Origin: Diadema setosum
Taxonomy: Eukaryota; Echinodermata; Echinoidea; Diadematoida; Diadematidae
Direction: 5' to 3'
Length of the DNA: 64,000 bases
Assembly: GCA_033980235.1 (NCBI GenBank)
Contig: CM067080.1
Coordinates: forward strand, 2,837,501 to 2,901,500
The translations under genes and the position numbers were made by a program. The notes under the pieces are model-generated. The model had not been told where the DNA came from and searched no databases. It saw nothing but the letters and a program-made list of their open reading frames with translations. Positions 23,571 to 33,004 of the stretch are shown in pieces. Positions within the stretch are counted from its first letter, which is position 1. Each line of letters opens with the position of its first letter.

Positions 23571-26335
23571 TGGAGAATGATACCATTATGTAGCTAATAT
23601 CCAGTATTCATGCAATATTTTAATTTTTTAATTCTTTTTTCTTTGAATTTTGAATCGTCACTTCTCTCTCTCAAATTGATTTCGTTTTCTTTGATTTCAT
23701 TTTAGAATGTCACCTTGCCAGAAATGGTGCTATCGTAAGCACTGTTTTTGTTTTGCTTGCTTGTTTGTTTGTTTGTTTGTTTAAGCTAGTTTCCGCTGAA
23801 TGGATGTGCACCATTAGAAAGACATTGATTCCCCATGCATGGTTCATCAATTGCACGGTTTACACGGATTGTGCTAAACATTGCGTATAACTCGTACATT
23901 ATGATTGCTAAATAGGGACATTTCATCTCATTTATTAAGTTTCCACGCAAATATACTGTATAGTGTCGTATCTGTAACATACATCGAGAGATCAACCTGT
24001 CATCTGAATCATCCGAATTTAGGTATGACACGGATGCATGTATAATAGGGAATGTCAGTTTATGTTTTTGTAGTTCGTTTTCTTCAAAGGATGCCATGAC
24101 CGTCGTAACAATTCCATACAGAGCACAATATAAAAAAAAAAGATATTGATAAAAGATGAAAATCATCATCACGAAAGTGAGCAGTTAAGTTAAATATATT
24201 ACACTAGAAGCCTGTTACTCAGCTGTCATTGTTTCTTATTGTAAAGTAAAATTAATGATATATTCCCCCATTCCACCTATCTACTACTTTGTCTTCATAG
24301 TTCACTGGCACTGTTACTGTGGTGGCGCATTTCATGTGCTATGTCCAAGCAGCATAGTTTGCATGTTCTGTACCATAGCTGCTTTATTATTGTCTTTAAT
24401 ACTCTTGCTCTGGAGAATTATACAATTATGTTATATCCGGTATTTATGTGATATTTTATTTTGTTTTGTTGTTGTTGTAGTTGTTGAAAGTTTGCATCGT
24501 CACTTCTCTCTCAGATTAATTTCGTTTCCTTGCCGTGAATGGTGCTATCGTAAGCACTGTTTTTACTTTTTGGTTTTTGGCTTTGCTTGTTTTGTTTTGT
24601 TTCTTTTTTTTTTTGGTTTAGTTTTGATTTTTGTTTTGTTTTGTTTTAGCTTAGGTAGTTACCTCTGAATGGATGTGCCTCATTAGAAAGACATTGATTC
24701 TCCATGCATTGTTCACCATTGCACGGTACATGGATTGAGTTAGACATTGAGTACAGATTCGTTAGCACCTACATTATGATTGATGAATAGCGACATTTCA
24801 TTTCTTAAGTTTCCACACAAAAATACAGTCGTGTCATTTGTGACATACACCCAGCGGTGAAAGTACGTCATCTGTAACAGAAAACTTTGATGCATTGTGG
24901 TGGGAATATCATTTTTTTTTTTCACTTCATTTTTTCAAAGGATTCCCTGACCGGCGTAACCATTTCATGTGGATCACAGTTAAGGAAAAGAAAATAATGA
25001 ATAAAAGATGAAAATCATTGTCAAGAAGGTAAACTGTTAAGTTAATAAGTTCTACCAGAATAAAAGCCTGTTACACAGCCATGAAATGTCACTGTTAAAG
25101 TAAAAGTAATGACATATTCCCCATACACCTATCTACTTCTTTGTCTTTATAGTTCACTGGCACTGTTACTGTGGTGGCGCATTTCATGTGCTATGTCCAA
25201 GCAGCATAGTTTGCATGTTCTGTACCATAGCTGCTTTATTATTGTCTTTAATACTCTTGCTCTGGAGAATGATACAATAATCATGTTATATCCGGTATTT
25301 ATGTGATATTTTATTTTATTTTATTTTGTTGTTGTTGTTGTTGTTGAAAGTTTGCATCGTCACTTCTCTCTCAGATTAATTTCGCTTCCTTTCCGTGAAT
25401 GGTGCTATCGTATAAGCACTTTTTTTGGTTTTTGGTTTTTGGTTTTTGGCTTTTGGCTTTTATTGTTTTGTTTTCTTTTTGTTTAGTTTTGATTTTTGTT
25501 TGGTTTTGTTTTAGCTTAGGTAGTTACCCCTGAATGGATGTACCACATTAGAAAGACATTGATTCTCCATGCATTGTTCACCATTGCACGGTACATGGAT
25601 TGCGTTAGACATTGAGTACAGATTCGTTAGCGCTTCTAGGGCAATTATACCCTGGGCAATTACCCCGCACCCTTCCCCTGGCCCTAATCCTAATCCTAAT
25701 CCTGAACCTAACCCTAACTTTAACCCAAACTCCAACCCTAGCCCTAACCCTAATCTTTACTCTAACCTTACCACCAACCAGTATTTGGCCGGGGGGTAAT
25801 TGCCCGCTGGGGGTAATTGCCCGGATACGTCGTCAGCACCTACATTATGATTGATGAATAGCGACATTTCATTTCTTAAGTTTCCACGCAAAAATACAGT
25901 CGTGCATTTGTAACATACACCCAGCGGTCAAAGTGTCATCTGTAACAGAAATCTTTGATGCATTGTGGTGGGAATATCATTTTTTTTTTCTTTTCAGTTC
26001 ATTTTTTTTCAAAGGATTCCCTGACCGGCGTAACCATTTCATGTGGATCACAGTTTGGGAAAAGGAAATAATGAATAAAAGATGAAAATCATTGTCAAGA
26101 AGGTAAACCGTTAAGTTAATAAGTTCTACTAGAATAAAAGCCTGTTACACAGCCATGAAATGTCACTGTTAAAGTAATAGTAATGACATATTCCCCATAC
26201 ACCTATCTACTTCTTTGTCTTTATAGTTCACTGGCACTGTTACTGTGGTGGCGTATTTCATGTGCTATGTCCAAGCAGCATAGTTTGCATGTTTTCGTAC
26301 TAGCTGCTTTGTTATTGTATTCAATACTCTTCTTG
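23571..26335. repeat. Three tandem units of 0.83-1.08 kb
   Basis: The block CTTGCTCTGGAGAAT recurs at about 23571, 24405 and 25256. Each time it is followed in order by a CATCGTCACTTCTCTCTC block, GGTGCTATCGTAAGCAC, a GTTTT-rich tract, GAATGGATGT, AGAAAGACATTGATT, GCACGGT, a CATTTCAT block and TTCACTGGCACTGTTACTG. The third unit is longer because of the insertion at 25633-25832. A 137-residue frame in the first/second unit is dominated by Phe/Leu/Val from the GTTTT tract and is judged spurious. Confidence 0.9.
25633..25832. mobile_element. Insertion with GGGCAATTACCCC ends and telomere-like core
   Basis: The second tandem unit reads CGTTAGC directly into ACCTACATTATG. The third unit is split there by about 200 bp, with CGTTAGC before and CGTCAGC after, suggesting a ~7-bp target duplication. 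The insert's ends contain GGGCAATTACCCC and, inverted, GGGGTAATTGCCC. Its core is a degenerate CCCTAA array (CCCTAATCCTAATCCTAA, CCCTAGCCCTAACCCTAA). Confidence 0.85.
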
Positions 26336-27157
26336 TCTCCTTGTGCGTGTCAGCTCGATTTGCATGGAGAATGAAATTGCATGATACACTGCATGTGAAA
26401 CGTATGCCAAGCAGTACATATCATTAGTTTCATCGCATGGTTTTCGCCTGCTAAAACAATAACTTGCAAAAAAATTTCACTTATAGTAAAGATAAATTTG
26501 CGGACTATATTATATAGATAAAGTATACAAAAAAAATCAATATTTCCTTCAGATATAGTATGGACCCTGATTTTACCGCCTGAACATAATTGTCATGATC
26601 TACTCCTTCCGGTCTTTTATGTATACCATAAATGTTAGATTTCCCTTTTTTTTTTTTTAATAATTGCAGCATGCCTATACCGTCGGCATTGATCCGACAA
26701 CACTTTCAAGAGACATGACTAACGGTTAAATCATTGTTTGTTTGTTTTTTGTTTGTTTGTTTGTTGGTTGGTTTGTTGTTGTTGTTTGGGGGGGCATATT
26801 ATTAAGAAAAGCAGTGTTATTCATTTGTGCTAACCATCAGCCAATATCCATGTAACTCACTGTTCAAATATTACTCAGGAACTTTTGTTCAATTGGCTCT
26901 CTGTTATACTCTTGTCCTTAAAAAGGAATGCAGAAATCAAATCAAATCAAAGTATTCGTAAAGACAGACCATTTTAACGCAATGTGAATGAATTTCTGCT
27001 TCTAAGTTTATCTACTCGTTATCAATCAATACAATTCTATAAGTTTTCCTGTCCGCATTTTTGTCCAGGTGATAGTATTCTTGGAAATCAAGTCTCTGAA
27101 ATGGAAATGATCTCATGTTTAATGTTTCAGTTCTTATTGCTTTCCTACTCCAACTAG
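26336..27157. other. 3' end of the giant intron
   Basis: Non-coding, with a (GTTT)n tract near 26735-26790. The end is pyrimidine-rich: TTTCAG at 27125-27130 and a better tract ending in CTAG at 27157 are the two candidate acceptors of the terminal exon, and both give the same reading frame. Confidence 0.6.
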
Positions 27158-28511
27158 AGAGAAGCTCCAATCAAGAAGACGACATCCAATCGAGTCCTCA
27201 AGAACAGATGACCATACAACAAGAGGGACCTCAAGAACAGATGACCATACAGCAAGAGGGACCTCAAGAACAGATGACCATAGAACAAGAGGGACCTCAA
27301 GAACAAATGACCATAGAACAAGAGAGACATCAGGAACAGGGGACCGTAGAACAAGAAGCCCCCGACAGGAAGATTCCTGGAGAAATGCAATCAATGCTGT
27401 AAACTCCGAACAACAGATGAACCCAACTTCATCGGAGTATCCAACGGTAGAAGTTACTCCTATACCTACGCAGAGCCAAGTAAAGGCAGATCCTGTGGAA
27501 CCTCTAGGCTCTCAACTGTTGCCCTCTTTAACAACATTATTAGACAATACTCACGAAGACTACGTAGGTGCGGATAACCCGTACGTTATCACCGATGACT
27601 CGGACAACACATCATCCACTGTCCCCTGCCCACCTTGTCATCCCGAAATATCAAATTCTTTGGGGTCTCTAAGCCAATGGTCCAATCACATCACTACCTG
27701 GCACTTACCCAGCGATGAGGAATTCGAAAAAGCATCTGCACTCGAGATGACGAGACGACCTCTCCCACATCGACCGACTTCGCACAAATATGCTCCATCC
27801 CTTCCTCGTCGCAAAAATGTCCTCACGTCAATTGCACATGGTGACCACCGCGAACGTCCAAAAGTTCCCCCACGGCCACAGATTAAAGGGAAAGGGAGTC
27901 CAAATCTTACAAGGTTTTGTCAGAATCCTCAAGAAAGTACATTAAGAAAGAGGCAAAAATCTACATTGCCTTCAATTGAGAGCAGGTATGATCAAGAGTT
28001 GGAGAACACGTGCTCTCCGCTCGGCGAATGTCACAGTCAAGAGCGTTTGCCTCCAACACATCAGGAGACGAAATTAGCAGTGACAGAGTGTTGTGAATAT
28101 CAACTGCCTAGCTCGGCAGCCAACTGTGGCGAGAGTAGGTTTTACCATGTATTGGAGAACACACCTGGAGAAATGGCTACCGATTACCAAGAGATGTCTG
28201 TGCCTGTGACAAGCAACAGCGAACATGTACCAGCTAGATTCGAAGCCAACGGACATGACAGTGGGTACTACCACGAAGTAGACAACATTTGCCCTATGCC
28301 TAAATACCAAATAGATTCCACTGAAAGCACAATGACACCGCATCAAGCACGTAGTTCAGCAGGTAATGCAGAAGTATCTCAAAGTTCCCGAGAAGGCAAG
28401 CGGGCAATTCACGTCAATGCTAATAGTAACATGGATGAATATGCAGAAGTAAGCATGGTCGACGAGGGAGAGTTGGAAATGGTGGATAACCCACTGTACG
28501 CATGTAGATAG
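27158..28511 (+). CDS. Terminal exon: cytoplasmic tail of a membrane protein
   Basis: Joining the two-base overhang of the exon ending at 9231 to the A at 27158 restores a Gly codon and opens a frame of 450 codons to the TAG at 28509-28511. The ATG at 27417 is therefore internal, not a start. The order is: basic QSRRRH; five 11-residue repeats (27201-27365); an acidic/Ser-Thr stretch with DNPYV; RPLPHRP (27756; RxxPxxP) and PKVPPR (27858; PxxPxR), both SH3-ligand types; then three related motifs SRYDQELENT, SRFYHVLENT and SGYYHEVDNI, separated by EYQL, DYQEM and KYQID; then DEYAEVSMVDE and a C-terminal NPLYACR. YQEM fits a PI3-kinase SH2 site and NPLY a PTB/endocytic site. The residues are visible; the signalling role is inferred. 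No enzymatic domain is seen and the family is unidentified. The acceptor at 27130 would add nine residues. Confidence 0.85.
27201..27365 (+). repeat. 33-bp coding minisatellite, five copies
   Basis: Five 33-bp units (the last one diverged) encode RTDDHTTRGTS-like repeats in the frame that continues from the transmembrane exon. A second frame is also open across it (QEQMTIQQEGP repeats) but terminates at 27402. Because 33 is divisible by three, copy-number change would not break the protein. Confidence 0.92.
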
Positions 28512-28616
28512 CACTCTACCCTGCATCTTTATGAATGTCTCTGTGTGTTAATAATATATCTATGACCAGACGCATGGAAATGTAGTAATATCATGGTTAT
28601 TGAATGGACAACTAAA
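28512..28616 (+). other. Start of 3' UTR of the membrane-protein gene
   Basis: Sequence following the stop codon. No clear AATAAA is found in the next several hundred bases; ATTAAA at about 28676 sits directly before a genomic A-run. The true cleavage site cannot be assigned. Confidence 0.4.
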
Positions 28617-28955
28617 TCGGCACGAGTCGTCCCGAAAGACCAACACCCACAACTCATACAGCCCACGAGTTCAGCATTAAAAAAAAAAAAAAAAAAAATC
28701 CACGTAAGTCAACAGCCCACGAGTCTTTACATCCCTAATGTTCGACACTAGGCAAATAAGGGTCATGATTCTATCACACTATAAAAATAGGTAAAAAACC
28801 ATCCCGCGAGTTTGACATAACAACAATGGGCTTCATGTCAAAATAGTGGGTCGTGCTTGCTTAGTGTCAAGCTCATGGGCTCATGACTCGAGGGCTGTAG
28901 GCCCGTTAACTCGTTGGTTGTATGACTCGTGGGTGTCGGTCTCGTGATGTGCACC
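28617..28955. mobile_element. Diverged inverted-repeat element with CCACGAGT motifs
   Basis: The left part has CACGAGTCGT, CCAACACCCACAACTCATAC and CCCACGAGT. The right part has ACTCGT, GGTTGTATGACTCGTGGGTG and GGTCTCGTG in inverted order. An A-run (28679-28698) lies near the left. It probably resides in or just after the 3' UTR. Boundaries are approximate. Confidence 0.55.
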
Positions 28956-30014
28956 CAATTTGCAAGGGGGGAGACTACTGGGTTCATCTGTTAGGAGTTT
29001 TGATATTCTCAGGATGCCAGTAGAGACTTGCTTTAAAGTGTGCTACCTGTATTTGAAATTGATTGTTTTGTGCATGTTAACACTGCTCTTTTTTTCATAA
29101 AAGTGTTTCAAATTCACTTGAATCTCAGTTCCATGTGCCTTGATTATCGTGCAGTTATGTAATAACTTGCCTGAAATGAGTGCCAATAATTACGCATAAT
29201 ACTGTACTTGAATATCTTCATGATCTATAGAGGTGCTGGTCAGTATACCTGTGCTGCTTCTTGCCTATACAGTTGCCAGTTGAATCCATTTTAGTTCGGT
29301 TTTTAGTGTATTTTTGAAGCTTGTTTTCCTATATATTTGTAAATCCATACATCTTTGAAAAGTGAAGACCTGATCAACCCAAGCGAAAAAAAAAAATCAT
29401 TTTTCAAGCATCCTGTTGCACCGATCTTTTACTTCCAAAATGGTGGCAATCATTTTTAAGTTTTGTAAAATCTTGTCTGCTAAGCGTCTTCAAACGCACT
29501 GTTGCTGCAAAATTTCTTTAAAAATTGTCTTTGTCCCTGTCTTGTATCAAACAAAGGGACAATTTGATAAACACTCGTCGCCCTAAGCACGATTTTCGTA
29601 ATTTAAGTCATCACTATTTTCACACTGAATACACCAAGAGATCTGTGCAACATAGATAATTGGCTCCATGCGCAGTTCCTCTTGCATTGTTTATACAATG
29701 GACAGCCTCGAAGTCGAAGGTATATATATATATGTAGCCTATATAGATGCTGGCGAAATATCCGCTGTATTAGTTTACATGAGCCGTTCAACAGTGTCAC
29801 ATTGTAACTTCCAGATTAATAGTAATATCATCCCCAGAGTTTAAGTCTGTTGCAGTCACTCTCATGCATTCCATCAAGATCTGCTCGTTTTCTGGAAAGG
29901 GATCCACAGTCTTGTTGCCCCTGGCGTGGCTCCCAGCTCTTGACCACAGAGTGTGACCATTCGTGTGTCACTGTATGGGAGTGGTGCCAAGGTACCAACT
30001 GCGGTCCGTGGCTC

Positions 30015-30017
<3 letters not shown>
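28956..30017. other. Intergenic stretch
   Basis: I see no exon-like segment, RNA gene or obvious repeat apart from a short (TA)n near 29721-29732. Confidence 0.4.

Positions 30018-30066
<49 letters not shown>
30018..30066. repeat. (AGT)n microsatellite
   Basis: About 16 AGT triplets, followed by ATGATAATGATAATAG. It lies directly before a SINE-like segment, a common location for such tracts. Confidence 0.95.
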
Positions 30067-30067
<1 letters not shown>

Positions 30068-30074
30068 ATGATAA

Positions 30075-30340
30075 TGATAATAGAGAGACTCTTATAAAGC
30101 GCTCATTCTACATGTTCTACCTAAAAAGATACTCATGGCGCTGTACAACAGATAGTATATATCACGTTACAACAGAGTATCACAGAAGATGTAAGAACAA
30201 TAAACAAGCAAACAATATACGTACATGATATATACATACAGGTAATCAATTGTCAATAATTTGAATTGAAAAGGTAGGTCTTGAGGTTCTTTTTAAAAGC
30301 TTCAATAGAAGATGCTTGCCTAAAGAGATTTTGGAGGCGG
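30075..30340 (-). mobile_element. SINE-like or other dispersed repeat
   Basis: CTTATAAAGCGCTCATTCTA, then CTCATGGCGCTGTACAAC, then GGTAGGTCTTGAGGTTCTTT and CCAAAGAGTTGTAGCCAGG resemble a widespread marine-animal repeat that carries a GGCGCT(G/T)TACAA signature. The identification rests on recalled motif layout only. Strand and ends are uncertain. Confidence 0.4.
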
Positions 30341-31685
30341 CCACGCCAAAGAGTTGTAGCCAGGTCAACCTGGACTTTGGCTTCACCCATCATCCTGGAA
30401 AGGGTTGCTGATGTAAGATTTGTGAAGCAATAGTAATATCAGATTTTTCGATGCTGAACTCTGACTGTCAGCCTGTGCTTGAGATTCTGAGAGTATGGCA
30501 TTGGCAGTGTGGTTTTACCGATTTGTGACCAATGAGATAATCATTGCTTCCGTATTGCGCAGTGCAATGGTGATGCGTTTGGTTATCACCAGGGCATCCA
30601 TCAGCCTTTTGTGTTTTACACTTGCCATCAGCAATATAGGCCTACCGCAAGCAAAGTATTGTACTGCTATGACAAAGAACACAGAAGTGGGTCGTATCGG
30701 AAGAAGATGGCACGTCCAAACCGTCATACTGATTTGTGATCTCCAACATTGGATTGGCAGGTGCCGTTTTCATTAATAATGAGCGCAGGGCTGGAGGACA
30801 AAAAGTATGCAAAGTGTAGTCGTCAAGGTACCTCTGCACTGGAATGCACACGGCATAGCGTAAGTTGACCCTCACTTCTTCACCTTTCCTACTAAGGGTT
30901 TCTGATATGGTGATCTCGATTTTATTACCATCGAGAGCACCATAGAGCCCTATGTTTTTGACACGCAAGACAAGTCAGAGTTTGTTGTCAGTGGCTTCAG
31001 ATGCATGTTCATCGGCAAGTTATAGTTGGACCGCAATCACCTCATGGTTTAGTCAACAACTATGCCAGTATGAAAGATCAACAAGAGGCAACTGGCATAG
31101 AGCGTGAAAGAACGAAGACTATTTTAACAGTTTAATGAAGGCTGAACAGACAAAGTAACATTTCATGATACCTGGTAACATTTCCTGCTTTCATTCAAAC
31201 TGAATCATTAGCCATAACATGCTATTCTACCACTGCAGATGTAAAGAAGACGATCCTTGCTGATAATTAAAAGACCTACCGCAAATACCGGGACGTGTGT
31301 TCGTTTACACGTATGCAGTCCTCTGACAAGATTTGGGACAATGGACAGATGCTGGATGCTCCATTTGACAACACTTATACATGTGTATAAATGACATAAT
31401 GTCTGCGTAAGATATCACATGCCGTGCAGAGTTTAGGCTATACGCATTATCTGTACGGCCACTTTATAATGTGATTTAGCTAAATTTGTAGCCACATGTA
31501 TTTTGCATATTGTACCATCAAACAAGCCCACACGGTACACACAATACGCTGCGTGCTTTGTGGTGATAAAAAATGTGCGTTTAGACACCAGCATCAAGAG
31601 TATACGACGCTTGGGAAGCCATGATACTGAGAAAAGAAAAACAGTCGCCATTTTAAAAATCCAATATAGCCACCATAGAATGCTT
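30341..31685. other. Intergenic stretch
   Basis: The part near 30350-30980 is less AT-rich and has a 108-residue minus-strand frame with no recognisable domain. It may be the rest of the upstream repeat. Nothing else is seen. Confidence 0.35.
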
Positions 31686-31877
31686 TACAGTGGGCTCCCG
31701 TTTTAAGTAAGTCCTCGGGACCGGCATTATTCTTTCGTTATGTCGAAATTTCGTTCCAACCAAATAAATAACCAAACGATAAAAATTGAGAGCACATAAT
31801 GTTGTGGTTTGAATTTTAACTTCGTTGCTACTAGAATTTCGTTATAACCGTGTTCGTTTTAACGGGAGTGCACTGTA
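31686..31877. mobile_element. MITE with TA-CAGTG(N)nCTCCCGTT ends
   Basis: The left end TACAGTGGGCTCCCGTTTTA and right end TTAACGGGAGTGCACTGTA are inverted, with TA duplicated at both ends. The core has TTCGTTATGTCGAA and TTCGTTATAACCG blocks. It is about 190 bp, non-coding. Confidence 0.85.
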
Positions 31878-31904
31878 TAGGTCGCCATGGTATACTGTAT
31901 ACAC

Positions 31905-32146
31905 TCTAAAAAATCCGGATCAGAACTGACCCGGAACAGGGTCGGTTGGGGTCACACCCCGTTCCGGGTCAAAAATGACTTGGAATTTGGTCATAAGACC
32001 CGGAATGGGGTCACCATGACCCAATTCACGACTCTGAATGGGGTCAGTATTATATGACCCCATTCCTTGTCATTTCTGACCCGGAACGGGATGTGCCCCA
32101 ACGGACCCTTTCAGGGTCAGTTCTGACCCGGATGTTTTAAAAATGT
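31905..32146. mobile_element. MITE rich in GACCCGGA motifs
   Basis: The left end AAAAATCCGGATCAGAACTG and the right end CAGTTCTGACCCGGATGTTT are inverted. The interior repeats TGACCC(C/G)G and GGGTCA motifs in both orientations, so the whole ~240 bp can fold. No protein is encoded. Confidence 0.8.
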
Positions 32147-33004
32147 TGGAGTCAATGGAGACTATAATAGGTGGCGACCTGGCGCTCGAGTCTGAAATAG
32201 GGCTGCGGAGACACCTCCGTGACGTCTCCTTAAATGGACATTCCAGACGATTTTCATTATTCACATCATGTAGTACATACATGTATAGACTTGTGGAATT
32301 TACTGTGGTTCTTGAGCAGAGAAACAATACTTTGATAAACGTCAAACAAATTACTGAAAACTGAACAAGGATGATGACATAGGAGGTTCACATATTTCAG
32401 AAAATAAATGTAGCAGCGTAATTCCACCACAATACCGCTTCCTTGAGAGTTCACCTGTGTATATCCTATATGCATGCCTTCTTCTTTTGTTCTGCGTCCT
32501 TGAGCCCCAACTCAGGACTGCATTCTTACGGTGACTCTGCCATGTCATCATCCTTGTTCATTGCATTTTTTTTTTAATTTTGAAAACATTGTTATTCTTC
32601 ATCCCAATTATCACAAATTCTGAAACTCTTTCCTCAGTATAACCAATTTATAGTTGTTCAAATGTAAAATCTGAAAATCATCCGGAGGTCTCCTTTAAGA
32701 CTATAATGTCTGGTCTCCGAAGAGTCGCGATAATTCATTATAATCAAACATGTTCTTTTTTTCGGAGACCTTTTTCATGTTCGAGCTGGTCTTTGGGACG
32801 TCCTAGTGACGTCAACATCAGTGGCTACCAGGTCGCCTACACGGACTGATATTGTCCACGACGTCTCCGAAACGAGTTGCACAGGGAATGGTTGACAATG
32901 AAAGCTTGCAAAGCAGACTCCTCGGAGTGTTTTGACTTTTATGACATCTTGCCATTCACACCCTGAGAATACTCGTTGTATATAATGTATATACCTGCTT
33001 AATT
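32147..33004. other. Intergenic stretch with weak inverted blocks
   Basis: GGTGGCGACCTGG near 32170 is echoed inverted as ACCAGGTCGCC near 32828, and GGAGAC/GTCTCC blocks recur in both halves. It may be an old foldback element, too diverged to delimit. No gene was recognised. Confidence 0.4.

Noticed and set aside
24255..24668. 137-residue hydrophobic frame resembling a multi-pass membrane protein
   Set aside because: Its Phe/Leu/Val/Cys runs come from a GTTTT-rich tract of the tandem unit, and the sister units do not preserve the frame.
27115..27402. 95-residue Gln-rich frame with QEQMTIQQEGP repeats
   Set aside because: It is the second open frame of the 33-bp minisatellite. It ends just after the repeat and does not match the phase of the TM exon.
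27417..28511. A stand-alone 364-residue gene starting at the ATG at 27417
   Set aside because: The same frame is open upstream to 27123 and joins in phase to the transmembrane exon at 9117-9231 through a good acceptor at 27157, so the ATG is an internal Met.
30642..30968. 108-residue minus-strand frame as a gene
   Set aside because: No recognisable domain or exon boundary; it is probably part of the adjacent dispersed repeat.
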